NCBI GenBank assembly: GCA_964627535.1
Contig: CAZVJW010000050.1
Span: 1-28,183 of the forward strand
Direction: 5' to 3'
Origin: UBA1447 sp964627535
GTDB lineage: Bacteria > Bacillota > Clostridia > Oscillospirales > Acutalibacteraceae
DNA length: 28,183 bases
Below are positions 1 to 6,787 of the stretch, piece after piece (position 1 is the stretch's first letter; every line of letters begins with the position of its first letter). The position numbers and the translations under genes are program-made. A model generated the notes under the pieces. It did not search any database. It saw only the letters and a list, made by a program, of their open reading frames with translations, and was not told the origin of the DNA.

Positions 1-1
1 A

Positions 2-319
2 CGGCGTATTAATATTCCGTGGCTGCTTACAATCGGCATCCTGGTTCAGTTCGGTTGGGAAGCGGGGTTGCTTATCGGCGGTATCCGCAGCGCGGGCTTT
101 ACATCGATGTCAGATAAACTAATGACAACCGTTGTGAATTCACTGGTTGAAACAAACCTCGGTATGCCTTACATATATTTGATCTTCCTGGTTTTTTCAA
201 AAAAATTCAAGGAAAATCTCAAACGCAGAAAGAAACCTGTTACCTTGCTTGATCGGATCGAAGAAAACAATTCCGAAACCGTAAAAGGCGATTTTCCCGA
301 CAGTGAATACCTTGTATAA
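2..319 (+). CDS. Multi-pass membrane protein, 3' fragment
   Basis: The open frame runs from the window edge to a TAA stop, so the true start lies upstream. The visible 105 residues contain two hydrophobic stretches: one in the first third (WLLTIGILVQFGW, continuing to LLIGGIR), and one near residues 55-65 (MPYIYLIFLVF). A strongly basic segment (KKFKENLKRRKK) and a polar acidic tail follow. This looks like the end of an integral membrane protein with a cytoplasmic C-terminus. A TTG codon at 68 could be read as a start, but the frame stays open and hydrophobic upstream of it. I do not recognise the family from this fragment. A strong terminator follows within 50 bases, so it is the last gene of its transcript. 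Confidence 0.65.
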   Translation, partial: RRINIPWLLTIGILVQFGWEAGLLIGGIRSAGFTSMSDKLMTTVVNSLVETNLGMPYIYLIFLVFSKKFKENLKRRKKPVTLLDRIEENNSETVKGDFPDSEYLV

Positions 320-329
320 TAAAGCCAGC

Positions 330-369
330 AAAGCAGCCGGAATGAGATTCACATTCCGGCTGCTTTTGT
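330..369 (+). terminator. Intrinsic terminator after the membrane protein
   Basis: A perfect 15-bp stem (330-344 with 352-366) encloses a 7-base loop and ends in a TTTT run. It begins 11 bases after the stop codon at 319. The left arm starts with AAA, so it could also work weakly on the other strand. Confidence 0.9.
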
Positions 370-382
370 TTGTGCGCTTATA

Positions 383-671
383 TCAACCGCCGATAAAACG
401 CATTGAATCATATACTAATTACTCATAAAAACCTAACGAAAAAATCCGCATAAAACACCATAATACTATTCTGCATTAAAATGGCGAATCGTATGAATCC
501 AAGCTTTTGCTTGGTTTTTTAGAGGCTTTTTAATCGTGAATTAGTATTAGCGGTCTTTTTAGCGCCGTACTGCGTTTTCCTCCTTGCCTTGCGACAGCAA
601 AGCATCGTCGTCCGCCTTGTGCAGCACAAAAAATCATCGCAAATCTAACAACGCTTTTCATCGTTGATTAG
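383..671 (+). repeat. Family B palindromic element, interrupted by family A
   Basis: The ends are imperfect inverted repeats of about 25 bases flanked by TA (381-382 and 672-673). The left end, after TA, reads tcaaccgccgataaaacg. The right end on the other strand reads ctaatcaacgatgaaaagcg. The body at about 547-671 matches the copies at 6485-6741 and 19154-19305 nearly base for base. A family A element (415-544) sits inside it. The uninterrupted copy at 19154 joins the same two halves directly, which identifies A as an insertion. No transposase is encoded, so this is a MITE-like non-autonomous element. Confidence 0.85.
415..544 (+). repeat. Family A palindromic element (copy A1), nested in B
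   Basis: The element begins ctaattactcataaaaacc and ends ...gtgaattag, and is flanked by TA (413-414 and 545-546). Its ends are imperfect inverted repeats of about 30 bases. It contains the 31-bp palindromic insert C at 463-493, here with a base change in the right arm. At 499-520 a hairpin (CCAAGC, loop TTTT, GCTTGG) is followed by six T, which is the form of an intrinsic terminator on the plus strand. Related copies lie at 3716, 4053, 6517, 8220 and 17944. Confidence 0.85.
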
Positions 672-686
672 TATAACAATCATCCA

Positions 687-715
687 TTGTAAAAATAACG
701 TAATTTTGGTAAAAT
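687..715 (+). promoter_or_regulatory. Sigma-A promoter of the PHP/phosphomutase operon
   Basis: A -35 box TTGTAA (687-692), a 17-base spacer and an extended -10 (TGG then TAAAAT at 710-715) predict a start near 722, leaving a leader of about 45 bases before the ATG at 767. The promoter begins 15 bases after the right end of the B element. The gap 320-766 therefore holds a terminator, the nested A/B repeats and this promoter. Confidence 0.6.
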
Positions 716-766
716 AATAACAGACAGCAGGAACAATTTAAATAAATGTAAATCGGAGACTGAAAA

Positions 767-2140
767 ATGGGAAAAACTAAAAAAGGCGCCTTGATTTTTT
801 CTTTAGCGGGAGTTGCCGTTGCCGGAGGGCTTTTTATGCTGAAAGCAGGTTCGGACAAGAAAAAGGTTTGGACTGTATTTGAGAACAGGAAATACGACGA
901 CGGGGAAACAAAAAGATTTAAAATTTATTCACCCTATTCTGAGGTTGACTGGAAAGTATGGAGCAGCTACAAGGGCAATCTGCATACCCATTCAACTGCG
1001 AGCGATGCAGGTACCGATTTCGCCGATATGATTGAGGCGCATTACGCAAGGGATTATGATATTCTCGCGATGACCGACCATGGCATTATCAACCATGGCT
1101 GGAATCTGCCGCCAAAAAGAACCGTCTTCAGTTTTCAGTCAATCATCAAGAAACCGGGATATCTCACGGATGAGAGATATCATGAAATACTGACGGGCGC
1201 TGACCGGAACGGCAGAGGAATGCTGGATGTAAAAGAATGCATAGAACTGAATAATGCGGTTATAACAAAATCACATGTCAACGGGTATTTCACCGATGTC
1301 GGACAAGGCAAAAAAGGAAGGGAAAACGATTTTGAAAGACCGGTAAAAGCTGTTGAGGCTTCCGGCGGTATTTCACATATAAACCACCCGGGTGACTGGA
1401 TAGAATCATATATTGACAGCTCAAACGCAAAAAAACCGGAAAACGTGAATTTCTTCGCAGATATATTTAAAAAATATGCGACTTGCCTCGGTATGGAAGT
1501 TTTTAACAGAATAGACATAGACACATGCGCAGACCGCATTCTTTGGGATGAGCTTTTGCGGACAGTCATTCCGTTTGGCAGAAATGTTTTCGGCTTTGGG
1601 CACAGCGATGCGCATTTGCTCAGTGATATAGACTCTGCTTTTGGAACTTATGTAATGAAAGCAAACACAATAGCCGACCTGCGTCACTGCATGGAAACCG
1701 GTGCTTTCTTTGCACTGAGCAGATATGCCAAAAGCGAGCTTGGGGACAACTTCACGGCATACGGCGATTATCCAAAAGTCACAAGGATAACAGTTGACGA
1801 TGAGAATGATGTAATTTCTATTTCCGGTATAAACTTTAATAAAATTCAATGGATTGCTGACGGTGAAATAATTGCAGAGGGAGATACTATTCATCTTCGG
1901 GAACACAGCAACGAAATTTCCTGCTATGTCAGAGCTCAGCTTACAGGTGATGGCGGAGTATGCCTGACGCAGGCGTTTATACTCGACGATGGTAAACTGG
2001 GTCAGAATCTTCCCATAGATGAAGAAACGAAATACCGGAAATTTCTTGAAAAATCGGTTTTCAGAATTGAAAGCATCTTAGGCGTTACGATAGTCCGGGA
2101 GCTTGGCAAGGGAATAAAACGGCGTATGTTAAAAAATTAA
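767..2140 (+). CDS. Membrane-anchored PHP-domain metal-dependent hydrolase
   Basis: The 457-residue protein starts with a short basic segment and one hydrophobic stretch (residues 8-25), likely an uncleaved anchor or signal that places the rest outside the membrane. The PHP (polymerase and histidinol phosphatase) fold is shown by HTHST (H73, H75), TDHG (D104, H105), INHPG (H207), a conserved-looking E244 and GHSDAH (H279, D281, H283). These are the expected ligands of a multinuclear metal site. Known PHP proteins hydrolyse phosphoesters, and extracytoplasmic versions are poorly characterised. The C-terminal third (about 330-457) lacks PHP motifs and may be a beta-rich accessory domain. The start is supported by GGAGA 9 bases upstream. 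A 57-base gap to the phosphohexomutase gene suggests co-transcription. The substrate is unknown. Confidence 0.85.
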   Translation: MGKTKKGALIFSLAGVAVAGGLFMLKAGSDKKKVWTVFENRKYDDGETKRFKIYSPYSEVDWKVWSSYKGNLHTHSTASDAGTDFADMIEAHYARDYDILAMTDHGIINHGWNLPPKRTVFSFQSIIKKPGYLTDERYHEILTGADRNGRGMLDVKECIELNNAVITKSHVNGYFTDVGQGKKGRENDFERPVKAVEASGGISHINHPGDWIESYIDSSNAKKPENVNFFADIFKKYATCLGMEVFNRIDIDTCADRILWDELLRTVIPFGRNVFGFGHSDAHLLSDIDSAFGTYVMKANTIADLRHCMETGAFFALSRYAKSELGDNFTAYGDYPKVTRITVDDENDVISISGINFNKIQWIADGEIIAEGDTIHLREHSNEISCYVRAQLTGDGGVCLTQAFILDDGKLGQNLPIDEETKYRKFLEKSVFRIESILGVTIVRELGKGIKRRMLKN

Positions 2141-2197
2141 AAAGGCTGAAGGAATGTATGCTTAGAATAATCAACCGGAAAGGATATATAATATATA

Positions 2198-3631
2198 ATG
2201 AGTATTGATATGATCTCTGACGATTTTAAAAGCATGTTCAGAGAATATGATGTCAGAGGCAGAACAAGTGAAAAAGAATTAAATGTCGAAAGTGTTTATC
2301 GTATTGTTTGTGCATATGCGGAATATTTACACAGAAGAGGGATAGACGATGTTGCTGTCGGGTACGATAACAGGGAATGTTCGCCCGGTTTTGCCGATGC
2401 CTGTACAAAAGCGCTTGTTGAGCGGGGTATGAATGTCAAGTTTATAGGACTTTGTATTACTCCGATGTTGTACTATGCGCAGTATCTGTACAAATGTGAA
2501 GGTGCGGTTATGATTACCGCAAGCCATAATCCAAACGGATGGTCGGGATTCAAGTTTGCAAAAGGTTATTCAAAAACATTGGAACCGGAGGATATCAGGG
2601 AAGTTTATGATTTAGTTATGGATTTGCCTAAAGTCAGCGATGATGCTCAAAGAGGGTTTGCTGATATCGTAAACGCGCGGGACCGTTATGTGCATGAAAT
2701 AGTTTCGCGAATGAAGATGGGAAAAAACATACCGAAGGTGGTTATTGATGCCGGCAACGGCGGAGCGGGTTTGATTGCGTATGAAGTGTTTTTCAAACTC
2801 GGTTGTCTGACTTTTCAATTAAATTGCGACCCCGATATAAAATACCCGCATTATTTCCCGAATCCATCCAATCTAAAGGCCCGTGAAAGACTGCGTGAAC
2901 TGGTGTTGCATCCGTATATCAGGGCGGATATCGGGATAGGCTTTGACGGAGACGGAGACCGTATCGGGGTGATTGATGAAACCGGAAAAGATATATACAG
3001 CGATATTATCCTTGCGGTTTTATCCAAACAATTGCTGGAAAAGAAACCGCACGCAACAATAGTTTATGATGTAAAATGTTCGAAAACTCTTGAGCAGGTA
3101 ATAGTGGCAAACAACGGAAATGCTGTCATGTGGAAGACCGGCCATTCCTATATCAAGTCGAAGATGCATGAAATCAATGCGGAACTGGGAGGGGAACGCA
3201 GCGGGCATATCTTTATGGGCGGCGATGATTATTACGGGTTTGATGACGCGGTATTTGTGGCTGCAAAGTTAGTCGAATACCTGTCTAATCAGACAAAAAC
3301 GATTTCCGAAATAGCAGGTTCGTTTCCGCAATATGTAACTTCGCCCGAAATTAAAGCTTATTGTGCCGATACAAAGAAATATGATGCTGTTCATCATATT
3401 ACCGATTACTTCAAAGATAAGTATCCGGGTAAAGTGTTTGATCTTTGTGGCGCCCGTGTCACTTTTGAACATGGATGGGGGCTTGTCAGGGCTTCTTCAA
3501 ATCTGCCGGAGATTGTAATTATATTTGAATCTGACACTGTTGAGCACTTACTCGAAATCAGGCAAATTCTGAAAGATGTGCTCGAAAAATATCCCGAGAT
3601 TGACCCTGTTTGGGAAAACGATGTTTTATAA
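2198..3631 (+). CDS. Phosphomannomutase/phosphoglucomutase
   Basis: A 477-residue cytoplasmic enzyme of the alpha-D-phosphohexomutase superfamily, which interconverts hexose 1- and 6-phosphates to supply sugar nucleotides for envelope glycans. All four signature segments are visible. They are the phosphoserine loop TASHNP (107-112, catalytic S109), the metal-binding DGDGDR (250-255), the sugar-binding GERSGH (332-337), and the C-terminal phosphate-binding loop RASSNLP (431-437). The last is a slightly unusual version of the common RxSNTxP. Length fits the bacterial ManB/AlgC type. A purine-rich GGAAAGGA lies about 12 bases upstream of the ATG. A second in-frame ATG four codons in is possible. 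The gene follows the PHP gene closely. Whether it prefers mannose or glucose phosphates cannot be read from the sequence. Confidence 0.93.
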   Translation: MSIDMISDDFKSMFREYDVRGRTSEKELNVESVYRIVCAYAEYLHRRGIDDVAVGYDNRECSPGFADACTKALVERGMNVKFIGLCITPMLYYAQYLYKCEGAVMITASHNPNGWSGFKFAKGYSKTLEPEDIREVYDLVMDLPKVSDDAQRGFADIVNARDRYVHEIVSRMKMGKNIPKVVIDAGNGGAGLIAYEVFFKLGCLTFQLNCDPDIKYPHYFPNPSNLKARERLRELVLHPYIRADIGIGFDGDGDRIGVIDETGKDIYSDIILAVLSKQLLEKKPHATIVYDVKCSKTLEQVIVANNGNAVMWKTGHSYIKSKMHEINAELGGERSGHIFMGGDDYYGFDDAVFVAAKLVEYLSNQTKTISEIAGSFPQYVTSPEIKAYCADTKKYDAVHHITDYFKDKYPGKVFDLCGARVTFEHGWGLVRASSNLPEIVIIFESDTVEHLLEIRQILKDVLEKYPEIDPVWENDVL

Positions 3632-3713
3632 TATTCACCAACAAAAAGCATTATCGTTCGCCATATATACCACAAAAAATCCATGCGAATCTTACAACGA
3701 TTTTTATTGGTGA
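3632..3713 (+). repeat. Degenerate family B element relic
   Basis: Positions 3671-3713 align with the right part of family B (cacaaaaaatc...gaatcttacaacg...) with several changes. The left part (about 3636-3652, caccaacaaaaagcatt) is an inverted match to the right end (cgatttttattggtg). The relic starts immediately after the phosphohexomutase stop and abuts the deleted A element at 3716, so this looks like an older decayed nested pair. Confidence 0.55.
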
Positions 3714-3715
3714 TA

Positions 3716-3798
3716 CTAATCTACGATTAAAACCTTTAAAAAAATTAATCAAAAGCTTTGATTTATGCGGGTTTAGTTAGGTTTTTATGAGTAATTAG
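3716..3798 (-). repeat. Family A element, internally deleted, reverse orientation (A4)
   Basis: The right portion (gtttagttaggtttttatgagtaattag) is a near-exact reverse complement of the family A left end. The element is flanked by TA at 3714-3715 and 3799-3800. It is about 83 bp instead of 130 and lacks the 31-bp palindromic insert C plus adjacent bases. Confidence 0.75.
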
Positions 3799-3842
3799 TA
3801 TGAGCAGCATACAACCCTGTTTTACTGATGATAGCAGCTTCG

Positions 3843-3886
3843 AAAACAGCCTCACATATCCGAAATGATATGAGAGGCTGTTTTTA
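3843..3886 (+). terminator. Intrinsic terminator, probably of the phosphohexomutase operon
   Basis: A 14-position stem (3847-3860 with 3867-3880, one mismatch) with a 6-base loop is followed by TTTTT. It lies about 215 bases after the stop codon, with repeat elements in between, suggesting that insertion pushed the gene and its terminator apart. An open frame over this hairpin (3828-4037) is not credible as a gene. Confidence 0.85.
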
Positions 3887-4052
3887 TCTGGAATTTAATA
3901 CAAAGCAGATGCTATTCTATTTCAAATATCCATGTGCATTTACACACGGTATATCTGTGATTTTCGTTTCATACAACTTTCACAAGGTAAACACAAGACA
4001 TTCACATTCATTTGATATAATAAACATTATTAACTAAATACAATAATTAATA

Positions 4053-4182
4053 CTAATTACTCATAAAAACCTAACTAAAAAATCCGCATAAAACCCCATA
4101 ATACTATTCTGCATTAAAATGGAGAATAGTATAAATCAAAGCTTTTGCTTGGTTTTTTAGAGGCTTTTTAATAGTGAATTAG
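4053..4182 (+). repeat. Family A element (copy A3), full length
   Basis: This is a complete 130-bp copy with TA on both sides (4051-4052 and 4183-4184). It contains the 31-bp palindrome C at 4101-4131, itself flanked by TA. It also has a short hairpin plus TTTTTT (4138-4158) resembling a terminator. The right edge joined to the flank reads TATAAT at 4183-4188, only 25 bases before the next start codon. The 3632-4212 gap holds the relic pair, a terminator, about 160 bases with nothing recognisable (3887-4050), and this element. Confidence 0.88.
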
Positions 4183-4212
4183 TATAATATAACATTGAAG
4201 GAGCTATAAATT

Positions 4213-4881
4213 TTGAAAACAAGCAATCTGTTTAAGTCGGCGGCAGTATCACTGCTTGCTGTCAGTGTTTTTGCTTTGGCTGCCTGTTCCGCAAAAGAAG
4301 AGTCCTCCGCAACCACGGTTGAGGTGAATATTTCCTCAACTGCCGGGACGGCAGCAAACTCCGGTGCCGAAACGACAACGGCTGCAAAAACAGATGAGAA
4401 TACTATTTATGGGAAAGTAACCGCAATCAACGATAAAATAATAACAATTGCGATCGGTACAATGAAAACACAAAGAGGAAGACCGGATAATATGCCGTCA
4501 GACAAAAGCAATGCACCGCAGGAAACTATGCCGAGCGGAAATCAACAGGGTACGCCGCCGAGCGGCGGTATGCCGGAGTTGCTGACGCTGACCGGAAACT
4601 CAAAAACCATTACCGTTACCGACTCTGTAAAAATCACGAAGCTGGATATGCTGGGTCAGTTTGGCCGGCCTTCAGACCAACAGAACACCGCAACGACGGC
4701 TGATTCGGCAGCAACCGTTGATACAACAACATTCTCGGACATTTCTGTGGGAAGCATTTTGAAAATTACAACAATAACCGGCACAGAAACGGTCAATTCT
4801 ATAGAAATTATCAGCATGAATTTACCGGACGGCTTCAATCCGGGTGGACAAACAGAGGGAAGCACCACGATGGCTCCCTAA
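4213..4881 (+). CDS. Thr/Ser-rich lipoprotein with DUF5666-like repeats
   Basis: The 222-residue product has a basic N-terminus, a hydrophobic core and a lipobox LAAC with C25 as the expected lipidation site, so it should be tethered outside the membrane. Residues 26-60 form a low-complexity Thr/Ala/Ser linker. The rest holds two short beta-rich segments: IYGKVTAINDKIITIAIGT, and a later one around GSILKITTITGTETVNSIEII. They resemble DUF5666/OB-like modules. Between them lies a Pro/Gly/Gln/Met-rich stretch (about residues 93-120). The start is TTG, chosen because AAGGAG (4198-4203) sits 9 bases upstream. No catalytic residues are evident. The family assignment is tentative and the function unknown. 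It appears to be monocistronic. Confidence 0.75.
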   Translation: MKTSNLFKSAAVSLLAVSVFALAACSAKEESSATTVEVNISSTAGTAANSGAETTTAAKTDENTIYGKVTAINDKIITIAIGTMKTQRGRPDNMPSDKSNAPQETMPSGNQQGTPPSGGMPELLTLTGNSKTITVTDSVKITKLDMLGQFGRPSDQQNTATTADSAATVDTTTFSDISVGSILKITTITGTETVNSIEIISMNLPDGFNPGGQTEGSTTMAP

Positions 4882-4901
4882 AAAAATCGATTAAACCGAA
4901 C

Positions 4902-4950
4902 AAAAAAGCTGCCTCAAAACGGAAATTATCGTTTGAGGCAGTTTTACTTT
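4902..4950 (+). terminator. Bidirectional terminator between lipoprotein and EamA genes
   Basis: CTGCCTCAAAAC (4909-4920) pairs with GTTTGAGGCAG (4931-4941) with one bulge. It is preceded by AAAAAA and followed by TTTT, so it can serve the plus-strand lipoprotein gene and the converging minus-strand transporter gene. Confidence 0.85.
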
Positions 4951-5013
4951 AATATAATTTTTTATTACTTTTTAACAATACTTTCCTTGCGAAAATGAAG
5001 CATCCTTCGCAAG

Positions 5014-5442
5014 TTATTTTATGTTGATACAAACCAGCCCCGCTATGCACAGCATAATGCCTATGCCTTGATTGGCATGGATTACTTCTTTATACAGCAA
5101 GGCACCCACCAATATCAGCGAAACTGCAAGTGCGATGTTTGCCGCAAGGCTTCCCAAACTTATTTGCCAGCCGGCGCGGTAAAGATAGATATACCCTGCT
5201 TCAAGCCCAATGATAGCGATGCCCAAAACATAACTCGTCCAGTTGAGTTGCTTTAAATTCTGAAGGATATGATGCTCCTCCGCCGTGGCAAGATAGATGC
5301 AAAAAGAAATCGCAGCGCCGGCAAGGTAGGTGACTACCAATGATAAAAATGGATTAACTTTCCCCGGGGTTTCTTTCACGATGATGTTGTAAAAAACATT
5401 GGATACCACAATCAGCAGCAGCGGCAATAAATAAGCCAACAT
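5014..5442 (-). CDS. Small EamA/DMT-type membrane transporter, half-size
   Basis: The product is 142 residues from the chosen start and is almost entirely hydrophobic. About five membrane segments are visible, with the last two resembling the C-terminal half of an EamA domain (LAANIALAVSLILVGALLYKE... and GIMLCIAGLVCINI). Single-EamA proteins usually act as dimers in drug/metabolite export, but substrates are rarely predictable. The start is ATG at 5442 because AAGGAG (5452-5457) lies 9 bases upstream. An ATG at 5472 would put the hairpin and ribosome binding site inside the gene. The gene is 93 bases downstream of the DUF2161 gene on the same strand, with a terminator-like hairpin between them. 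That suggests attenuation or readthrough control. Confidence 0.75.
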   Translation of the reverse strand: MLAYLLPLLLIVVSNVFYNIIVKETPGKVNPFLSLVVTYLAGAAISFCIYLATAEEHHILQNLKQLNWTSYVLGIAIIGLEAGYIYLYRAGWQISLGSLAANIALAVSLILVGALLYKEVIHANQGIGIMLCIAGLVCINIK

Positions 5443-5457
5443 ATGAAACATCTCCTT

Positions 5458-5487
5458 AAAAAATGCCACCATAACTTGTATGGTGGC
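5458..5487 (-). terminator. Terminator or attenuator directly abutting the EamA ribosome binding site
   Basis: Read on the minus strand, GCCACCATA, a 5-base loop and TATGGTGGC form a perfect 9-bp stem followed by ATTTTTT. The next bases are the AAGGAG of the EamA gene. It could end the DUF2161 transcript or act as an attenuator for the transporter. Confidence 0.75.
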
Positions 5488-5535
5488 AACTTCAGACTAT
5501 CTGTCTTAGCTTCTCACAAACTAATAATATCAGAA

Positions 5536-6279
5536 CTAATCATCAAATACAAGGCAAAAATCTGAAGCAGGTTCAAGGGTTAAGTCTCTTTCCTGCCTTA
5601 ATATCCTGATAATCTCGCTATACTCCGGCAATGCTATTTCACCCGCTGCGGTGAGTTTGTATATTCCCCGGTCTGTCTTTTCAAACCACCCATAATGATT
5701 GTTGCGAAGCATCGCCAGTGCGCTTTCGTTGCCGGTTAATTCCCGAAGTGCCTTTACGCTCATTGCGCCGTTTTCCGATAAATAGGAAGCGGCCAGTAGA
5801 GCCTTTTCACGGTAAACGGTCACCAGCTTTCCGTTTGTTCCGCCGGTATTATAATCGTTATGCCTTGCCGTTGCTTCTTTTAGAGCCGCGGCGCTTTTCT
5901 TTTTGTTGCGGGATAAGACCGGTGCTCTGTTATATTCTTTCGGCTTGAAGACAAGCTCGGCCAGAGGCGCTTCTTTGAAATGAACCAGAATGAGCCCCAG
6001 CTCCAGCCGTCTGAGAAGATGTTCGTATTCTTTAAAAGCTTTCGAAAAGCGCTGCCTTCCTGTTGGCGCCGGCAGAGCGATATAGACCTTTTCCGCCAGT
6101 TTCTGCCGTTGGGTTGCTTGGAGAAGGAGTTTGAGCGTGAATGATGTTTTCAGCTCGACGACGACAAATTCCGTTTCTTTCATCGCCACCACATCCATAT
6201 GGGCCACTTCGGCCTTTACTTCATAGCCGAGTCCGGTCAGCAGGTCCTTAACCGGCTGATATAATTCAATTTCCTTCAT
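5536..6279 (-). CDS. DUF2161-family protein with PD-(D/E)XK nuclease-like core
   Basis: The product is 247 residues from the ATG at 6279. That start is chosen because GGAGGT lies 7 bases upstream and family homology begins at MKEIELYQPV. The frame stays open to 6393, but that part crosses the promoter. The N-terminal part has the restriction-fold pattern: D29 in HMDVVAM, then VVVELK with E42 and K44. The middle is basic, including RNKKK. The C-terminal region (about 165-225) looks like a winged helix (VKALRELTGNESALAMLRNN...GIYKLTAAG). DUF2161 members are annotated as putative PD-(D/E)XK phosphodiesterases, with no established substrate that I know of. The gene is transcribed from its own promoter and followed by the small transporter gene. 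Confidence 0.8.
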   Translation of the reverse strand: MKEIELYQPVKDLLTGLGYEVKAEVAHMDVVAMKETEFVVVELKTSFTLKLLLQATQRQKLAEKVYIALPAPTGRQRFSKAFKEYEHLLRRLELGLILVHFKEAPLAELVFKPKEYNRAPVLSRNKKKSAAALKEATARHNDYNTGGTNGKLVTVYREKALLAASYLSENGAMSVKALRELTGNESALAMLRNNHYGWFEKTDRGIYKLTAAGEIALPEYSEIIRILRQERDLTLEPASDFCLVFDD

Positions 6280-6331
6280 TTGCTGTACCTCCGTGAAATT
6301 GTGAAACCGCTGCTTCGGTATTACATATGAT

Positions 6332-6360
6332 AGTATATGATATGAACAGAAATATTTCAA
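6332..6360 (-). promoter_or_regulatory. Sigma-A promoter of the DUF2161 gene
   Basis: On the minus strand TTGAAA (6360-6355), a 17-base spacer and TATACT (6337-6332) predict a start near 6325 and a leader of about 46 bases. Its position confirms the ATG at 6279 over longer frames. The 6280-6787 gap holds this promoter and the nested repeats at 6485-6741. I see nothing else in 6400-6484. Confidence 0.7.
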
Positions 6361-6484
6361 ATATAACCTTAATACCACAGGGCAAATAATCACTTCACTT
6401 CACTCAAGTCTTTACAGAATGAAACTGAGCTATGGACAGATGGCGGGCAGCGTGATATTATTAAGTTGAAATTTATCAATAATA

Positions 6485-6741
6485 CTAACCACCGATAAAA
6501 CGCATTGAATCATATACTAATTTACTCATAAAAACCTAACTAAAAAATCCGCATAAAACCCCATAAATCAAAGCTTTTGCTTGGTTTTTTAGAGGCTTTT
6601 AAATCGTGAATTAGTATTAGCGGTCTTTTATGCGCCGTACTGCGTTGTCCTCCTTGCCTTGCGACAGCAAAGCATCGTCGTCTGTCTTGTGCAGCACAAA
6701 AAATCATCGCAAATCTAACAACGCTTTTCATCGCCGATTAG
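6485..6741 (+). repeat. Family B element, interrupted by family A
   Basis: The left end ctaaccaccgataaaacgc and the right end ...gcttttcatcgccgattag are imperfect inverted repeats flanked by TA (6483-6484, 6742-6743). The body from 6617 to 6741 is almost identical to the copies at 383-671 and 19154-19305. Family A copy A2 (6517-6614) interrupts it at the same internal position as in the 383-671 locus. Both may descend from one composite. Confidence 0.87.
6517..6614 (+). repeat. Family A element lacking insert C (copy A2)
   Basis: The same ends as the other A copies flank a shorter 98-bp body. At 6561-6569 it reads ccataaatc where the full-length copy A3 has a 31-bp palindrome plus a second TA. 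This copy is therefore the empty site for insert C. The terminator-like hairpin and TTTTTT are kept (6571-6590). Confidence 0.85.
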
Positions 6742-6787
6742 TATAAAGATATTCCGTATACCGTAAACAAGGAAGGACTCGAACTTT

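Noticed and set aside
658..858. Minus-strand frame of 66 codons at the start of the PHP gene
   Set aside because: It overlaps the promoter, ribosome binding site and N-terminus of the PHP gene and has no supporting signal.
1180..1906. Two minus-strand frames (129 and 161 codons) within the PHP gene
   Set aside because: They are antisense shadows of a gene whose metal-binding motifs are clear.
3828..4037. Open frame of 69 codons after the phosphohexomutase gene
   Set aside because: It has no ribosome binding site, its sequence is translated from a strong terminator hairpin at 3847-3885, and its composition is unlike a protein.
6540..6731. Minus-strand frame of 63 codons in the nested repeats as a gene
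   Set aside because: It is the element-internal frame described for family B, extended into family A, with no ribosome binding site.
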